Assembly: GCA_907163375.1 (NCBI GenBank)
Contig: CAJQUW010016185.1
Coordinates: 248,001-312,000 of the forward strand
Direction of reading: 5' to 3'
Length of the DNA: 64,000 bases
DNA from: Prostheceraeus crozeri
Lineage: Eukaryota > Platyhelminthes > Polycladida > Euryleptidae
The notes beneath the pieces are model-generated. The model made no database searches. It was not told the DNA's origin and saw nothing but the letters and a program-made list of their open reading frames with translations. Of this stretch, positions 29,450 to 40,324 are shown piece by piece. The translations under genes were made by a program, and so were the position numbers. Each line of letters starts with the position of its first letter. The stretch's first letter is position 1.

Positions 29450-29893
29450 TTGAAACTATTGCAACTCAAATCTTCGGCAGTTCCCAGTGTTTTCAACAAC
29501 TTTCCATCATACTATACCTCGGCATCTTCATCAAATACACTTCATCCTTCACTTAACAAAAGAAGAATCAACGACAGCGGCTCGCATGGAAGGAGAGAAC
29601 ACAAGAATGGAAACTTGATAATTCGAATTCCCAAGGATGATATCACCGATTTCGAGGATCTCTTAGATTGGCTTCCTTCAATAAATCTCCCAACAAATTA
29701 CACATATATTACGACTTCCGAGTGCGCAGTGTTTTCTCATTTTTCTTCAGAATCATTTAACAATAAATTGTTTCCACATTTTCAAAGTTTCATTCGTATA
29801 TTTCATGATTTGTCATTTGACTTCTACATCGATGGAATCGGGATACATGGCAATCGATTTTATTATCCCTTGAAAGCGAATGACACAATCTAA
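29450..29893 (+). CDS. Unassigned frame in the CGTTA element
   Basis: A 147-residue frame. The C-terminal half reads like a folded protein (DDITDFEDLLDWLPSINL, then TTSECAVFSHF and IHGNRFYYPL) and base usage looks coding. I do not recognise a family. A minus-strand frame overlaps its 5' end. It may be an exon or fragment of the transposase of the surrounding element; equally it could be chance. Confidence 0.3.
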   Translation: MKLLQLKSSAVPSVFNNFPSYYTSASSSNTLHPSLNKRRINDSGSHGRREHKNGNLIIRIPKDDITDFEDLLDWLPSINLPTNYTYITTSECAVFSHFSSESFNNKLFPHFQSFIRIFHDLSFDFYIDGIGIHGNRFYYPLKANDTI

Positions 29894-30716
29894 GAAACGG
29901 AATTGACTAATTTATGCAAAATTTAAGTCATTGCTGTAACTCGAACAATCAGGTTGTTAATAGGTAAGCTGATCTATAACTATTTCTTTCTCTCCATCGG
30001 TTGTTAGTTATAATTTGTACAGGATTTAGTAATTCTATTATTGTACGCATAGGTCTATCACTGGCAATATTTGTTCAGAAATAAAGGCGTTCCACATTTT
30101 ACATCGTTAAGCTTATCCTGATGTTATTACAATGACATGATAATTAGCATTTTTCATGATGAATTGATGACAGTATATAACACGTCTACTCATTACCTAA
30201 TGTGCCTCTAGAGAAAACCCACTTAATAAATCACAATTTTTAAACATGAAATCGTGTTGATGAAGAGATGAAGCCCGCATGAGATGAACAGTCAAATGAG
30301 TATTCATCGCATTGTTCATCGAGATACGTCAACGTTTAGTGAAAATGTGTGATTATGACATTAAAAATCTGCTTGATTGCTTACATCGAATAGCTGCCAT
30401 TATTAATTCAAGTTAAACTGCTTTTGGTTGTGAGTCACTCGCGTATTTGTTACAGCATTCAATTTGTGGTTGCGAACTTCGATGAGAATCTGTTGACATG
30501 TGTATTTATATTTAATAACACCATGCCATGCAGTCATAACGAAGTACATGTACAAATCAATTTTCGAATTATAGTTGTGATTAGTTGATACTGGCTTTGA
30601 CAGGGCAATCCAAAGTTAGCAATATACTGACGTCAATCTTCAATACATTTCGCGGTACATTTCAAACAGTGATCAGTCAGGGGACTTGCTGCATCTCCAT
30701 TCTTGATAGGGGCGGG

Positions 30717-30932
30717 TGGGGCACATTGAACATGTTTTTGATCTTTTCTCAACAGTTTGAATATACTAAATCAAATGAACCAAAATCAAACTCGGATGAA
30801 AGGTTGAGGGTATCCCTAGTAATCTCTGAGTTGTTGGACGTTTTTGTGACATTTAATCTCCTCACAATTTTAATTTTAAAATTTCTACCAAAGTGGTTCA
30901 ATGTGCCCCACGCATGGGGCACATTGAACCAC
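30717..30932. repeat. MITE with TGGGGCACATTGAAC ends and a perfect palindrome
   Basis: TGGGGCACATTGAAC at 30,717 pairs with its complement GTTCAATGTGCCCCA ending at 30,910, giving a 194-bp MITE-like unit. Directly adjoining is a third copy, so 30,893-30,932 forms a perfect palindrome with 18-bp arms (GTGGTTCAATGTGCCCCA) around a CGCA loop. The third copy suggests a second, truncated insertion or a foldback. Confidence 0.75.
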
Positions 30933-32488
30933 CCACTGGGGTGGCTACTTTGCGATGTTCATCAAATCTCAAACGAAAAGGGCGTGAAGATCATCTATGT
31001 AACTATTAGAACTAAAATGACGAATAAGCGGATAAACAACAACTAATATTGCGATTATTATGATTAAGAAGTTACAACAAAGAAAACAATTAGTTAGCGT
31101 ATTATTATTATTCTTGTTTCGAAATAAGTAACATAATTTTATCTTACTTTAATTTGCGAATTTAACGTCAAGTTTATATTTACGAATACGATAATTAATT
31201 TTGCGGGAAAAACTATCACTAATAAAATCAATATTTAGAACAACTTTATTTTCATTAAAATAGTTTTTGATTTACGCGAGCGTTTGTTAATAACGAAATC
31301 TCTATCAGAGCGACCATCACACTTGAGACGAGATTTGGTTTTGTTTCCAGCTTCGATGCCAAGAGAGTTAGAGCTGTACTTCTTTTATCGATGCTGTCAA
31401 AGGTGTTGAGAGTGAAGTTTCTCTTTACATAACTGGAGACCCAACTATCTTTAGTAAAGGACGGGTACAACTTGACACGATTTCATTTTGATAATGGCAA
31501 AAATTAATTTTGCTTAACCCATAGTGAAATTTTTAATAGTTCAAGTAGTTATTTTCAGGGATATCGGTCGCAAACTTAGTATCCTTATTGAGTGAGTTTA
31601 ACACTTTTTAGCTTTTAACTCAGTAAATAAAGATGAAGTTTAATAAAGTTTATAGATATAAATAATAATATACAATAAGAAAAGTTAATCCTTTTTATAA
31701 ATAAGTCTATTAATAATAATTTTTCTTCTAATTTATGTCATTTTTTTATTCTCAAGAATGAGTGATCAATAATCAATGATGTCAAGCAATAATCAATCAT
31801 TGAAGCGATAGTAAGTATTCGTGTTCGAAATAGGTTATAAAACTTCTATGTGAAAGTGAAAATACCGCAGTGGGGCCTGCACTATCGTCTCTTGGACTGT
31901 GAACCAAGGCTAAACGTTTCGGATGAGTTACTGAATGACAAAGACTTTTGAATTGTGTAGTCGCAATCTTCATCTATCTAAAATTGGTTTAGTGACAACA
32001 CAACGATGATAAAAACCTTTCGCTTTGGCTTGAACACGGACAATAAAACAAAAGACCTTAAAATTGGACATTTATATCAGGACATTTTGATTTAATCTCA
32101 GTGAGATTCATTGTCTTATCCACATATCCGTAGTCCGTGCTCGTATCAACGCATAGGGATACTTTTCTCTCTTATTATATTCAAACATGATTTCTGAACA
32201 GGAAAGGACAGTGTAGGAATATTGCCATTTTAGATATGGGCATTTTCACGCGAGATCGTAATGTATTAAACGAATATATGTACATGTATATGGCAAGGTC
32301 ATCGTTCGAATTTTTCTAGGCGTTCTCCTATGAGATAATCATCAGTTACCTAATAAATTTCCATTGCAACAAATAAGCCTGTGAATAACTGAATTAAAGG
32401 AACTTATGATTAACTGAGAAACAGAACGTCCACGCAATTTGAACATAGATTGTGAACTTGTCATTTGTAGGTCGTAACTGCAACGTAC

Positions 32489-32887
32489 ATGTACAATTAC
32501 GAAATTGAGTACAATGGTAAATTTTATATTCAAACGCAGGGCTGTCCCATGGATGCACATTCTGCTCCTCTTTTCGCGATTATTTTTATGAACGATATTG
32601 AGACGGAAGTTCTTTACAAATTGAAGCAGGACCATAAAATTGAACCACTCATTTTCAAGCGTTATATTGACGATGTAATCATGGGTCCGTTTGATCATGA
32701 CATGGAAATATTTAAGATGATCAGAAATGTTTTTAATTCCATCAATGAGAGCATTCAGTTTACTTTAGATGTTCCTAATAGCGAAACCAAATTGAATTTT
32801 TTGGACATTTCTGTATTCGTAAAAAATGAATGCAGCCACTATAAAATTCAACAATCAACTTTATCAAAATGGTTACAAAAAAACTAA
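32489..32887 (+). pseudogene. Penelope-like reverse transcriptase, partial
   Basis: The frame carries the RT motifs QGCPMDAHSAPLFAIIFMND (the Q-G-x-P-M/x-S motif B-like region) and the catalytic FKRYIDDVIMG, followed by SIQFTLDVPNS and KLNFLDISVFVKNE, the usual motif C to E succession of Penelope RTs. The fingers and motif A Asp lie upstream and are missing, so it is inactive. After the frame ends at 32,887, RT-thumb-like coding resemblance continues to about 33,030 in interrupted form. Confidence 0.85.
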
Positions 32888-33151
32888 AGTATGACAACAA
32901 AAGAAAATTACAAAATAAGCCAGACTTAAAAAATTTCGTTATTTGGAAATGTAATTTCCTCAATGATACATGCAACAGAAAGTTGACGGCTTTAGTAAAA
33001 AAAATACGATCTTCCCATAAAATTAGTTAACAAACATGGCAGGTACTTAAAGCAGTGTATTAATCAACCTGTAAATAGAGACAATAAACATCAGAATTGT
33101 GATATCTGCGACAAATTACCAGATCAGCAAAGCTGCAGTGACAAGTTCACA

Positions 33152-33439
33152 GTGTATAAATTTACTTGTATTCTTTGCCATAAATTTTACATTGGTCAAA
33201 CTGCCCGTCCTTTTTATCAGAGATACAATAATAAACGTTGCTTAGTTACCAATAACAACAATAGCGCGCTGTCAGACCACGCGAGACATGAACACGAAAA
33301 CAGTTTGACTATTCATCACTTTACCATAGAATTCTTGAACAAATTTCAGAGTCCTGTAGAGGCAAGAATCGCCGAAGCCAAATACATTCAACAACAGTGT
33401 CCGTCTCTCAATAGAAGAGAGGAGCTCACCCAGTGGTAG
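33152..33439 (+). pseudogene. GIY-YIG endonuclease domain of the Penelope-like element
   Basis: The frame starts within the domain: VYKFTCILCHKFYIGQTARP gives the Y...YIG core with a C-x-x-C-like pair, then an arginine helix (FYQRYNNKR), SDHARHEHENSLTIHHF (conserved H-x-x-x-H-x-H segment) and EARIAEAKYIQQQCPSLNRRE (Glu of the domain, then the C-terminal N-R). The domain cleaves target DNA to prime reverse transcription. The frame is whole at the 3' end. Confidence 0.85.
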
Positions 33440-33502
33440 CCGATCTCTCAACCTATATTATGCCACCGCACCATCGCGGTTTAGGCCTACTCCTTGCTGG
33501 AC

Positions 33503-33534
33503 CCGAGGATGCTGCTGCGCAGCGAAAGCTCGTC
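33503..33534 (+). ncRNA. Hammerhead-ribozyme-like motif
   Basis: Just after the Penelope-like coding end the sequence shows CCGAGGA, one mismatch from the hammerhead box CUGANGA, then a 5-bp stem GCTGC-TGC-GCAGC, the box GAAA, a 4-nt spacer and the cleavage triplet GTC. Hammerheads are known in Penelope-like elements. The single core mismatch suggests decay; helix I pairing was not clear. Confidence 0.45.
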
Positions 33535-34020
33535 CGCCTGTATATATTTTTAGCTTGTACATAATCCTTTTATTTTACTAATGCGGATTAAACTACTTGG
33601 GAGTGCCTTTTGCTTTACGGACTTCATAGCCACGTTTATTATGAATCGCCCGTATACCGCAATCAACTATGTGCTATGAGTTGTCTAAAAATTTCCCACG
33701 AATAAAGCCCACAAAAATCATGGTTAAAATTGTGGATAAATAGGAAGATTCATTTATGATATTGTTGCATTCATGCGCTTTTCTCTTTTCCCTATCTAGT
33801 ACACATTGTTGCCATCATCCGATAACTATATTAACATTTTCTGCATAACCAAGATTTGTGTAAACAGTAAATCTACGAAATATGACTGCGTAGGAAATAT
33901 CAAATAATTCCTGATTACCCGAGCAACTATTATGGAACACTTAGTATAGTCTCCCCATTTCAGGATGAAGTATATGAAAGGAAGAAAATATCTGGAAGCC
34001 GATATGGACCACAAATAGTT

Positions 34021-34269
34021 ATGGACCGCAAACAGCTGATGATTGTCTTCCGTAATCCGACCGTCATTTTTGAATCAACACCCGTGGAGTTCACCGTAGC
34101 TGTTGTATGCAGCGCGATCATTTGTGTTTATTACCTCCTCGATTTGACTTATCCTTCCTCATTTGGTCAAATGCTTGGTCTACTACAAGAACAAATTCTG
34201 AAAACATCTTTCCCTTTGAAAAATAAGCGTTCCCAAAGTCTTTCATCGTTAATGGGAAATTTAAAATAG
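34021..34269 (+). CDS. Unassigned frame near the right end of the CGTTA element
   Basis: An 82-residue frame with a hydrophobic middle (EFTVAVVCSAIICVYYLLDL) followed by TYPSSFGQMLGLLQEQIL and LKNKRSQSL. The pattern hydrophobic strand, Y-P, then a long helix resembles C-terminal ends of some transposases, but I cannot name the family. It could be the last exon of the element's transposase. Confidence 0.3.
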   Translation: MDRKQLMIVFRNPTVIFESTPVEFTVAVVCSAIICVYYLLDLTYPSSFGQMLGLLQEQILKTSFPLKNKRSQSLSSLMGNLK

Positions 34270-34344
34270 TTGTATGTTCTGGATTTGTATATGACTGGTC
34301 TTCATGCATTTCTATGTTATAGCAGGTTTCAGAAGATATATTTC

Positions 34345-34560
34345 ATTTTTTTGTAGATTTGTTTTATGAATTGATTTATTTTCAGATGTATAGCCAATTT
34401 CAGGTTTTTGTAGATTTGTTTTATGAATTGATATATTTTCAGATGTATAGCCTATTTCGGATTTTTGTAGATTTGTTTTATGAATTGATTTATTTTCAGA
34501 TGTATAGCCTATTTCAGATTTTTGTAGATTTGTTTCATGAATTGATACATTTTTGTAATT
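34345..34560. repeat. 57-bp tandem repeat, about 3.7 copies
   Basis: The unit core TTGTAGATTTGTTT[TC]ATGAATT recurs at 34,351, 34,408, 34,465 and 34,522, an exact 57-bp period, each followed (in the first three) by CAGATGTATAGCC. As 57 is a multiple of three, a repetitive 68-codon frame is open by chance. Confidence 0.9.
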
Positions 34561-35671
34561 CCTAAGAATATTCCTAATTTTATGCAGTCTGATTCTTTTT
34601 GTAACCTCATTATTTTCTAACGGGTTTGTAGAGGAATTTTGCCGTTAGGTGAAACCATGGATGATAACGCTATTATGACGGTATTCTAACGGCAGAGTTG
34701 TGCGTTTCAGCTGGCATTTCAAGCGTTATTATTTGAAAACTAACGCCAGTTCTTATCTATAAAAACCGTTATTGATGCATAAGTAACAGATATCTAACGC
34801 TGAATCCGATGTTATATTACGTATAATAACACTAAAACATGTGTTAGATTAGCGTTAGCTCTTAATAACTAATTGATACATAGCTCAATATATGCCGTTA
34901 TTACACAAGAAAACCCGTCGAATCAGCCGTTATCGGTGCGCAACTAAAGCGTTAGTGAAATAACGTTATTCATTTTGAGAGTGTAGATACATGTGAGACT
35001 TTTTGAAGAACACCGATCTTGTTAAATATATCAGTGTATTAAAATGAAGGTACTTAGAGAATCGAATATCATAATATAGGAGACTTATTTTCGCTTCGTA
35101 TAGCTTTATCGTCAAGAATAGTTACTGTTTTCTCCTGTGTTTTCTCTAATCCTCATCCTTTAACGCCATCTTCTGAAACTGATAATTTTTTCTAAGATTT
35201 CGCTTGAACTGATTCAGCCGAGCCAACTTCAAGAGGTATCGATGTGATGAGGAAAACGCCGTCGATATGACGCCAGAAAAGTTGTGGACAACTATCTTCC
35301 CGCCGTTTTTGCCTTCTTTCAATTGCCTTGTTGCAACTGAAGTCCGCTAACTTGAAAAGCCTTCCGTTTCAGCTGTATTTCTGCGTAACTTATCATCATT
35401 TCAATACTTTTTCTGTGACTTCATTGCTGATATAATGCTGACCCATTCATTGACATTGGTTACACAGCAGATAGAATATCGAAATTGCAACAATCGTCTC
35501 GTTTGCCATTGCATTCAATTGTGAAGAGGCTAAAAGAATGTTTGTTGACAAATTTAGAACAGATCCGCCGCAGGCACGCACCCTTCATGGCTGGAAAGAA
35601 CGGTTTCCAGACACTCTGATGGTCGCACCTCGGAAGCCAGTCGGTGATCATCAAAACAGAAGAGTATCAAC

Positions 35672-36530
35672 CAGGGGTCATCAAAAATTGATTGCAATTA
35701 AATTGCTCAGTCCAATCAATTAATTGTAATTGATATTTTTACCAATCAATTAATATTAATTGAAAGTTTGAACAATCAATTAATTGATATTGAAATGTAC
35801 CCAATCAATTAATTGATAATTGAATTTATCAATTAACTGATCGATAATTATTAATTAGTCAATGGAAAAACATGTAGGCCTATATTTTATAAAATAGAGT
35901 TAGCCTAGAATAATTGTGTTCACATTGGAACTCGATTCAATCAGTTAAAATGCCGGTATTAATATTGTATGATCATTGTACATCCCCATAGTTTTGATGT
36001 TCACTGATTTTACTGATTCAGATTTCAATAATTATCATCGCTTTATGAACTCTCAGCTTAATACTAGGCTACTTTATCAACATAATTTCAAATACCATGG
36101 ATAATGACTTTCGAAGCTTGACAAGTAAGGGCAATCATGTTAGAATAGAATAGAATTTATTCAATAAATGAAAATCATTTAAGTTACAGTATGTTGAAAA
36201 ATATACAGTAGATCAGAGAGCTGAGAGGTGTCAGATTGAGTCAGCAGAATGAATTTTGTATAGTGGATGCGCAGGAAGAAGCAAAAATCTTAGGTGAATT
36301 GTAATGCTATATATTACAATGGAGTGAAACTTGATAATATAATTGAACCAATTAATTGATTCTGAATCAATTAATCAATTGATATTGGGACATACAGCAA
36401 TCAATTAATTGAGAATTGGAATTGAAAACAATCAATTAATTGATATTGAGTTGAATACAATAAGTTAATCGATAAATGAAATTCAGCGCAATCAATTAAT
36501 TGAGGTTCAATTAATTTTTGATGACCCCTG
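35672..36530. mobile_element. hAT-like MITE with ATCAATTAATTGA motifs
   Basis: An 859-bp unit flanked by the perfect 8-bp duplication GTATCAAC (35,664-35,671 and 36,531-36,538). The inverted ends are CAGGGGTCATCAAAAATTGA and, reversed on the right, CAGGGGTCATCAAAAATTAA, 19 of 20 matching. CAGGG ends and an 8-bp duplication are hAT hallmarks. Many copies of the palindrome CAATTAATTG occur near both ends. No protein is encoded. A TAGAATAGAATAGAATTTATT patch near 36,140 could be a small retroposon tail. Confidence 0.9.
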
Positions 36531-36659
36531 GTATCAACAGAAAAAAAGGAAAATGTTCTTGCAGCATCCGGAGACGACCCATCCTTTCTCAGCGTTAAGT
36601 GGCCGAAGAATTTGGTATAGAACAGTCCTCAGTCAACAAGATTCTTAAGGAAGAAGGCT

Positions 36660-37564
36660 TAAGGACTTGTACTTCTTGTATAAGCTGTACCACAATCATT
36701 TCGACTTGTCACTCATCTCTTTCTTTACCACCTACCTTTCATTTCAAATTACTCGGGGTCAATCACGTAACAGCTGTCAGATTGTGCCAGTCTTAAAAGT
36801 TAATTCGAACTATCTCAATGGATTGTTTTTCTTTCGCGTCATTAAAATATGGAATTCATTGAACGATTCAATAGTGAAAGCTCCAACCTTCATGATGTTC
36901 AAGAAAAAACTCAAATCAGTTGATCTAAGTGAATTTTGCTCATACTGTGACTGCTAATATGTGATTTCGTATAAAATTATTTGACAAGTGCTTTTTATAC
37001 CTGACGGTAAACTTTATTTAGATACATTCCTACATTCCATATTGAAGACGATTCTCATCATAATGAAGATCAAGAAGAGTCTCAATCTCATTGATCCGAG
37101 TGAATTTGTATATATTGTGACCATGATCATGAAAGTGTAAATTTTATATAGATGATTTTGTTACATTCATTTCTATATTAGATGTTAAGCATTTACGTTC
37201 TTTTGCTCCATTGTGAGGACTCCCATCCAGTAAACTCTTATCATGTCGTGATCATCACTTTTCAAATTTGTAAATATAGGCCCTATAGATCTCACGTATT
37301 TTGTATGTGGTATATGATGTATATCATGATGACTCTTAAAATTTGTAAATATGCAGGTCTCATATAACTTGTTTATGATGTGCATGTACTTCATGATCAC
37401 TCGGTAAATCTGTAAATATAAGTCTCATGTATTTTTTATTGATGCTAAACTTTGCGTATGCATATGTTGCACGTGTCATCAACGCTTACTTGTAAGTGCC
37501 CTTGCGGCTATCGCTTTGCGTTTTCTGTATATTTCAGAATAAACATTTATGACTTATGACTTAT
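36660..37564 (+). mobile_element. 5'-truncated LINE, CR1/Jockey-like 3' end
   Basis: The start encodes the C-terminal tail of a non-LTR reverse transcriptase: DLYFLYKLYHNHFDL, then NGLFFFRVIKIWNSLNDSIV and APTFMMFKKKLKSVDLSEF, a typical W-N-x-L-P-like LINE ending, stopping near 36,957. About 600 bp of 3' UTR follow, ending AATAAACATTTATGACTTATGACTTAT, i.e. a poly(A)-signal-like AATAAA and a short (ATGACTT)n tail, as in CR1-type LINEs. It sits inside the mariner-like transposase; the 5' junction is between EEGL and the next transposase block. Confidence 0.8.
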
Positions 37565-38932
37565 AAAACCGTGGAATATGGTATCTGTTCAAGAGTTGCT
37601 TCCAGACGACCCAAGGAAACGGCGGGAATTCTGCAGAATTGTGCTGATGCAGTTAAATGTGATGCACATTCAGTGACGAGGCAACATTCCACCTTTATGG
37701 ATGTGTTAACAAATACGACCGTTTCATCTATGCTATGGATAATCCGAGGATGATTGCTGAAGACAAGACAATGAACTCTCCTGGAATTACGTGTTGGGGT
37801 GTTAGTCATTGGTGTCGTGTATGAGCTGTTGGATGCCACCTTGAATTCTGAGCGTATCTCACTCACGTCATCCTGCCTCTGAACCAACGTCGGTAAAAGA
37901 GTAGAATTTATCAACAAGGTGGAGACCCTCCGCTTTTTTTGACAGCAGTTCGAAAGTTACTCCACAACCAGCTGAACAACCGATGGATTGGTCGTGGTGG
38001 GCCTATCCAATGGCCTTCAAGAAGTCCCGATCTTTCAGTGTGCGACTTTTGGCTGTAGGGATACATCCGTAACGGATTGTACAAGTCCCCAAGACCATCT
38101 ACAGCCGCCACATTGAAGGAAGGATTAAAGAATTTGGTTAACAGCATTCAGAATGTAATGATCTGAAAAGCATATGGATCCTTCGAAGATCGGTGCAACT
38201 TATGCGAGGAATCCAATGGTAGACACTTTGAACAGAACCTATAATTTTTTGCTGAATTCGGTTATGTCAGTGCTTGTATTTGCTGTTTGTAACATGATTT
38301 CAGGCTTAGAACTTGTTTTATTACTGTGTATACAGAGTGATTAAAAACGGCGGGAAGATCGCGATCACCCTGTATATCTGATTGCAATAAGTTTGATTCC
38401 TCAACTCTTGATATTCATTTGATCCAAGGCCGCTAGCGGTACTTTGAGCCAAAAAACCTGAGCTATATTTCTTTGTTGTATAGCCATCCGAAAGAATGCT
38501 TTTTTCGTTTGGACATGCAAAATTGGATTTCGAATGAATTTTAGTTAAAAATCCTGCATGAAATTTAAAATGATAGACGTATTCAGTTGGAGCAGACAAA
38601 GGCCGCTTGAATGGTGTTTTGAATGTTGACAATATGCCAATATACCTACATCTTGACCACAAAATGCGAAAGACAATAACCTCTCCAAAATACACAACAA
38701 ATTCTGAATTTTACCAATTGCAAACCTTTTAATCATGAAGTTGATCAGCATGCGATAGCATAGTCAGAAGTACTAGTTGTATTTTCCAACCGGATTAGGA
38801 GCATAGACGAAATGGGGAACATACACAATATGACTGCATAGTTAAATACTCACATCACGCATCAGTTTTTCATTTTAAAATGCCATTTATAAAAAAAAGT
38901 TTCTTACTCAATGTATATTGTATTTGGCGTGG

Positions 38933-40320
38933 CTAATAAGTTCCCTCACTGAGCATATTTTGCGTAATCGACAAAACTATTAAATCTAATAAAGTATTAT
39001 TCCCAGAAATCTTAATCATTATGCATTTTTTAGAGCCTAAAACCAACGGTCAAGCAGCTCTAGCTGATGTCTTTGTAACTTTTTTAACGCGAGCTTTGTC
39101 ATATAGTAAGTTGAAAAATGTTCCGCGAAAATGTAGAATTGTATGTATTGAAGTTGATTTTGGATTCTGTGTATTGAAGTTGATTTTTAATTTATTTCAC
39201 TCACTTTTTTACGACCGTTTGTGATCACCGATCTACATGTGATTTCAAAATTTCTATTAGATAGTTTAAACCTCCTCATTGTCAAAGTGATCTTTTCGAC
39301 TTCTTGATTTTTCTCTAGATTTAGAAACATTACTTTGGTCAACTCAATAGTGCAAGCAGTCAACTTTGATCAATGTGGAATTAAACAAGACACACTTTCG
39401 AGCATAAATTTTTCTCAGATTGCATCAGGATCGTAAGTCTATTGAAATTTTTAATCAACTTCGACAAATAAAGCTTACAAGTCCTTCACGTAGAACAGCT
39501 CGAGTGGTGCAAGCGGTTGAAAATGGAAACACCGTCAATCGAAGACGATGAACGATGGGGAAGATCGATCACATCAGTTACAGTGGAAACCGTGTATCAC
39601 TCGAGAGAAATTATCGAAAAAGAACCGAGAATCAATCTTCAGGCGTTTGGTCACATACGAAAGTTGGTTCTTTTACGAAGCAGCTCTGACGAAGCAACAA
39701 AATAAAACTTGGTGTCATCCTCACGAACCGAGACCAACTGTTGTCCATCCAAAAATGACCAAAGATGACGAACAAAAAGACATTCCTGCTTATTGCTTTT
39801 ACAGGCAACGGAAAAATTAGCGCCGATGTTTGTACCCAGGTCAAACGCTCAACTCACAAACTTAGATGGAATTTTCGTCCGTGCTGGTGTTAGGCGGTGA
39901 AGAAGTTCTTTCTCATGCAGTGTGAACTTCTCATTCTCTTACAAGGAAGAAGTTTCAAAATGAATTTGAACATGCTCTTGAGCAGTGTCACAAAATGCTG
40001 CTCCATACTGGTAAATAAGTCCCTTGAATAGGCCATCGCATGCACCGTTTGTTATTTCTCAATCAACCTACATTCTTTTAATCTGAGTGTAAGTCGTGTT
40101 TCTGTCAGTACATATAATTTTACATTTTCGCGGAGCATTTTTCAGCTTACTATACACAGCTTCGGTTAATAAAGTTACAAAGACATCAGCTAGACCGCTG
40201 GTTTTTAGGCTCTACAAAGCATAATGATAAGGATTTCTAGGAATAATGGTAAATAGCTTTAATAGTTTTGTCGATTGCGCAAAATATGCCCAGTGCGGGA
40301 ACTTATTAGACACGCCAAAA
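38933..40320 (+). mobile_element. Mariner-like relic with 218-bp terminal inverted repeats
   Basis: The left end (38,933-39,150) and right end (40,105-40,320) are reverse complements over about 217 bp with scattered differences; both begin TTTGGCGTG[GT]CTAATAAG with GTTCCC and pass through CGACAAAACTATTAAA, GCTGATGTCTTTGTAAC and CCGCGAAAATGTA. The interior holds a decayed mariner transposase. TA duplications could not be placed exactly because the outer few bases differ. Confidence 0.82.
39440..39830 (+). pseudogene. Mariner transposase remnant
   Basis: The piece EWCKRLKMETPSIEDDERWGRS followed by EIIEKEPRINLQAFGH is the mariner HTH region (W-x-x-R-F-x-x-G-x-x-S-x-x-D-D-x-x-x-G-R pattern) and its linker. 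After it the frame changes and KTWCHPHEPRPTVVHPK, then DDEQKDIPAY, matches a later mariner segment near the second catalytic region. The first catalytic Asp segment is missing and the C-terminal third is absent, so the gene is deleted as well as frameshifted. Confidence 0.7.
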
Positions 40321-40324
40321 ATTT

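Larger units (their letters stand above)
32480..33660 (+). mobile_element. Penelope-like retroelement fragment
   Basis: A 5'-truncated Penelope-like element: the C-terminal part of a reverse transcriptase, a linker, a GIY-YIG endonuclease and a 3' region with a hammerhead-like motif. This reverse transcriptase to GIY-YIG order is that of the Penelope/Poseidon/Neptune groups. The fragment lies inside the 27.6-35.0 kb element. Confidence 0.85.
27593..34984. mobile_element. Probable 7.4-kb DNA transposon with CGTTA-rich ends
   Basis: The left end reads ACACTCACAAAAGTAACGG and the right end, reversed, ACACTCTCAAAATGAATAACG. Inside each end a long subterminal region is packed with the pentamer CGTTA/TAACG: about a dozen copies in 27,605-27,830 and more than a dozen in 34,620-34,970. 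Such subterminal motif arrays are typical transposase-binding sites. The same motif is not dense elsewhere in the window. Target duplication is unresolved. The interior holds two unassigned frames, a TCGGC-rich cluster, a MITE and a Penelope-like fragment. Pairing of the two ends as one element is inference. Confidence 0.6.
35280..38376 (+). mobile_element. Mariner-like DNA transposon relic with two nested insertions
   Basis: A decayed transposase reads on the plus strand in three blocks: HTH (LHGWKERFPDTLMVAPRKP near 35,595), then VLAASGDDPSFLS and AEEFGIEQSSVNKILKEEGL (36,550-36,660), then QELLPDDPRKRREFC (about 37,585) and the C-terminal RKLLHNQLNNRWIGRGGPIQ with WPSRSPDLSVCDFWL (37,945-38,060). 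The last is the signature ending of a mariner-like group (catalytic Asp in SPDL). The ends match as inverted repeats over ATCTTCCCGCCGTTTTT (35,294-35,310 and reversed at 38,343-38,359). A CACCCTGTATA tip closes the right end. A hAT-like MITE and a LINE 3' end interrupt it; the frame also contains stops. Confidence 0.8.

Noticed and set aside
30585-31046. 153-residue plus-strand frame
   Set aside because: Runs through the MITE and its palindrome; no protein-like conservation.
34359-34565. Repetitive 68-residue frame
   Set aside because: Product of the 57-bp tandem repeat, not a gene.
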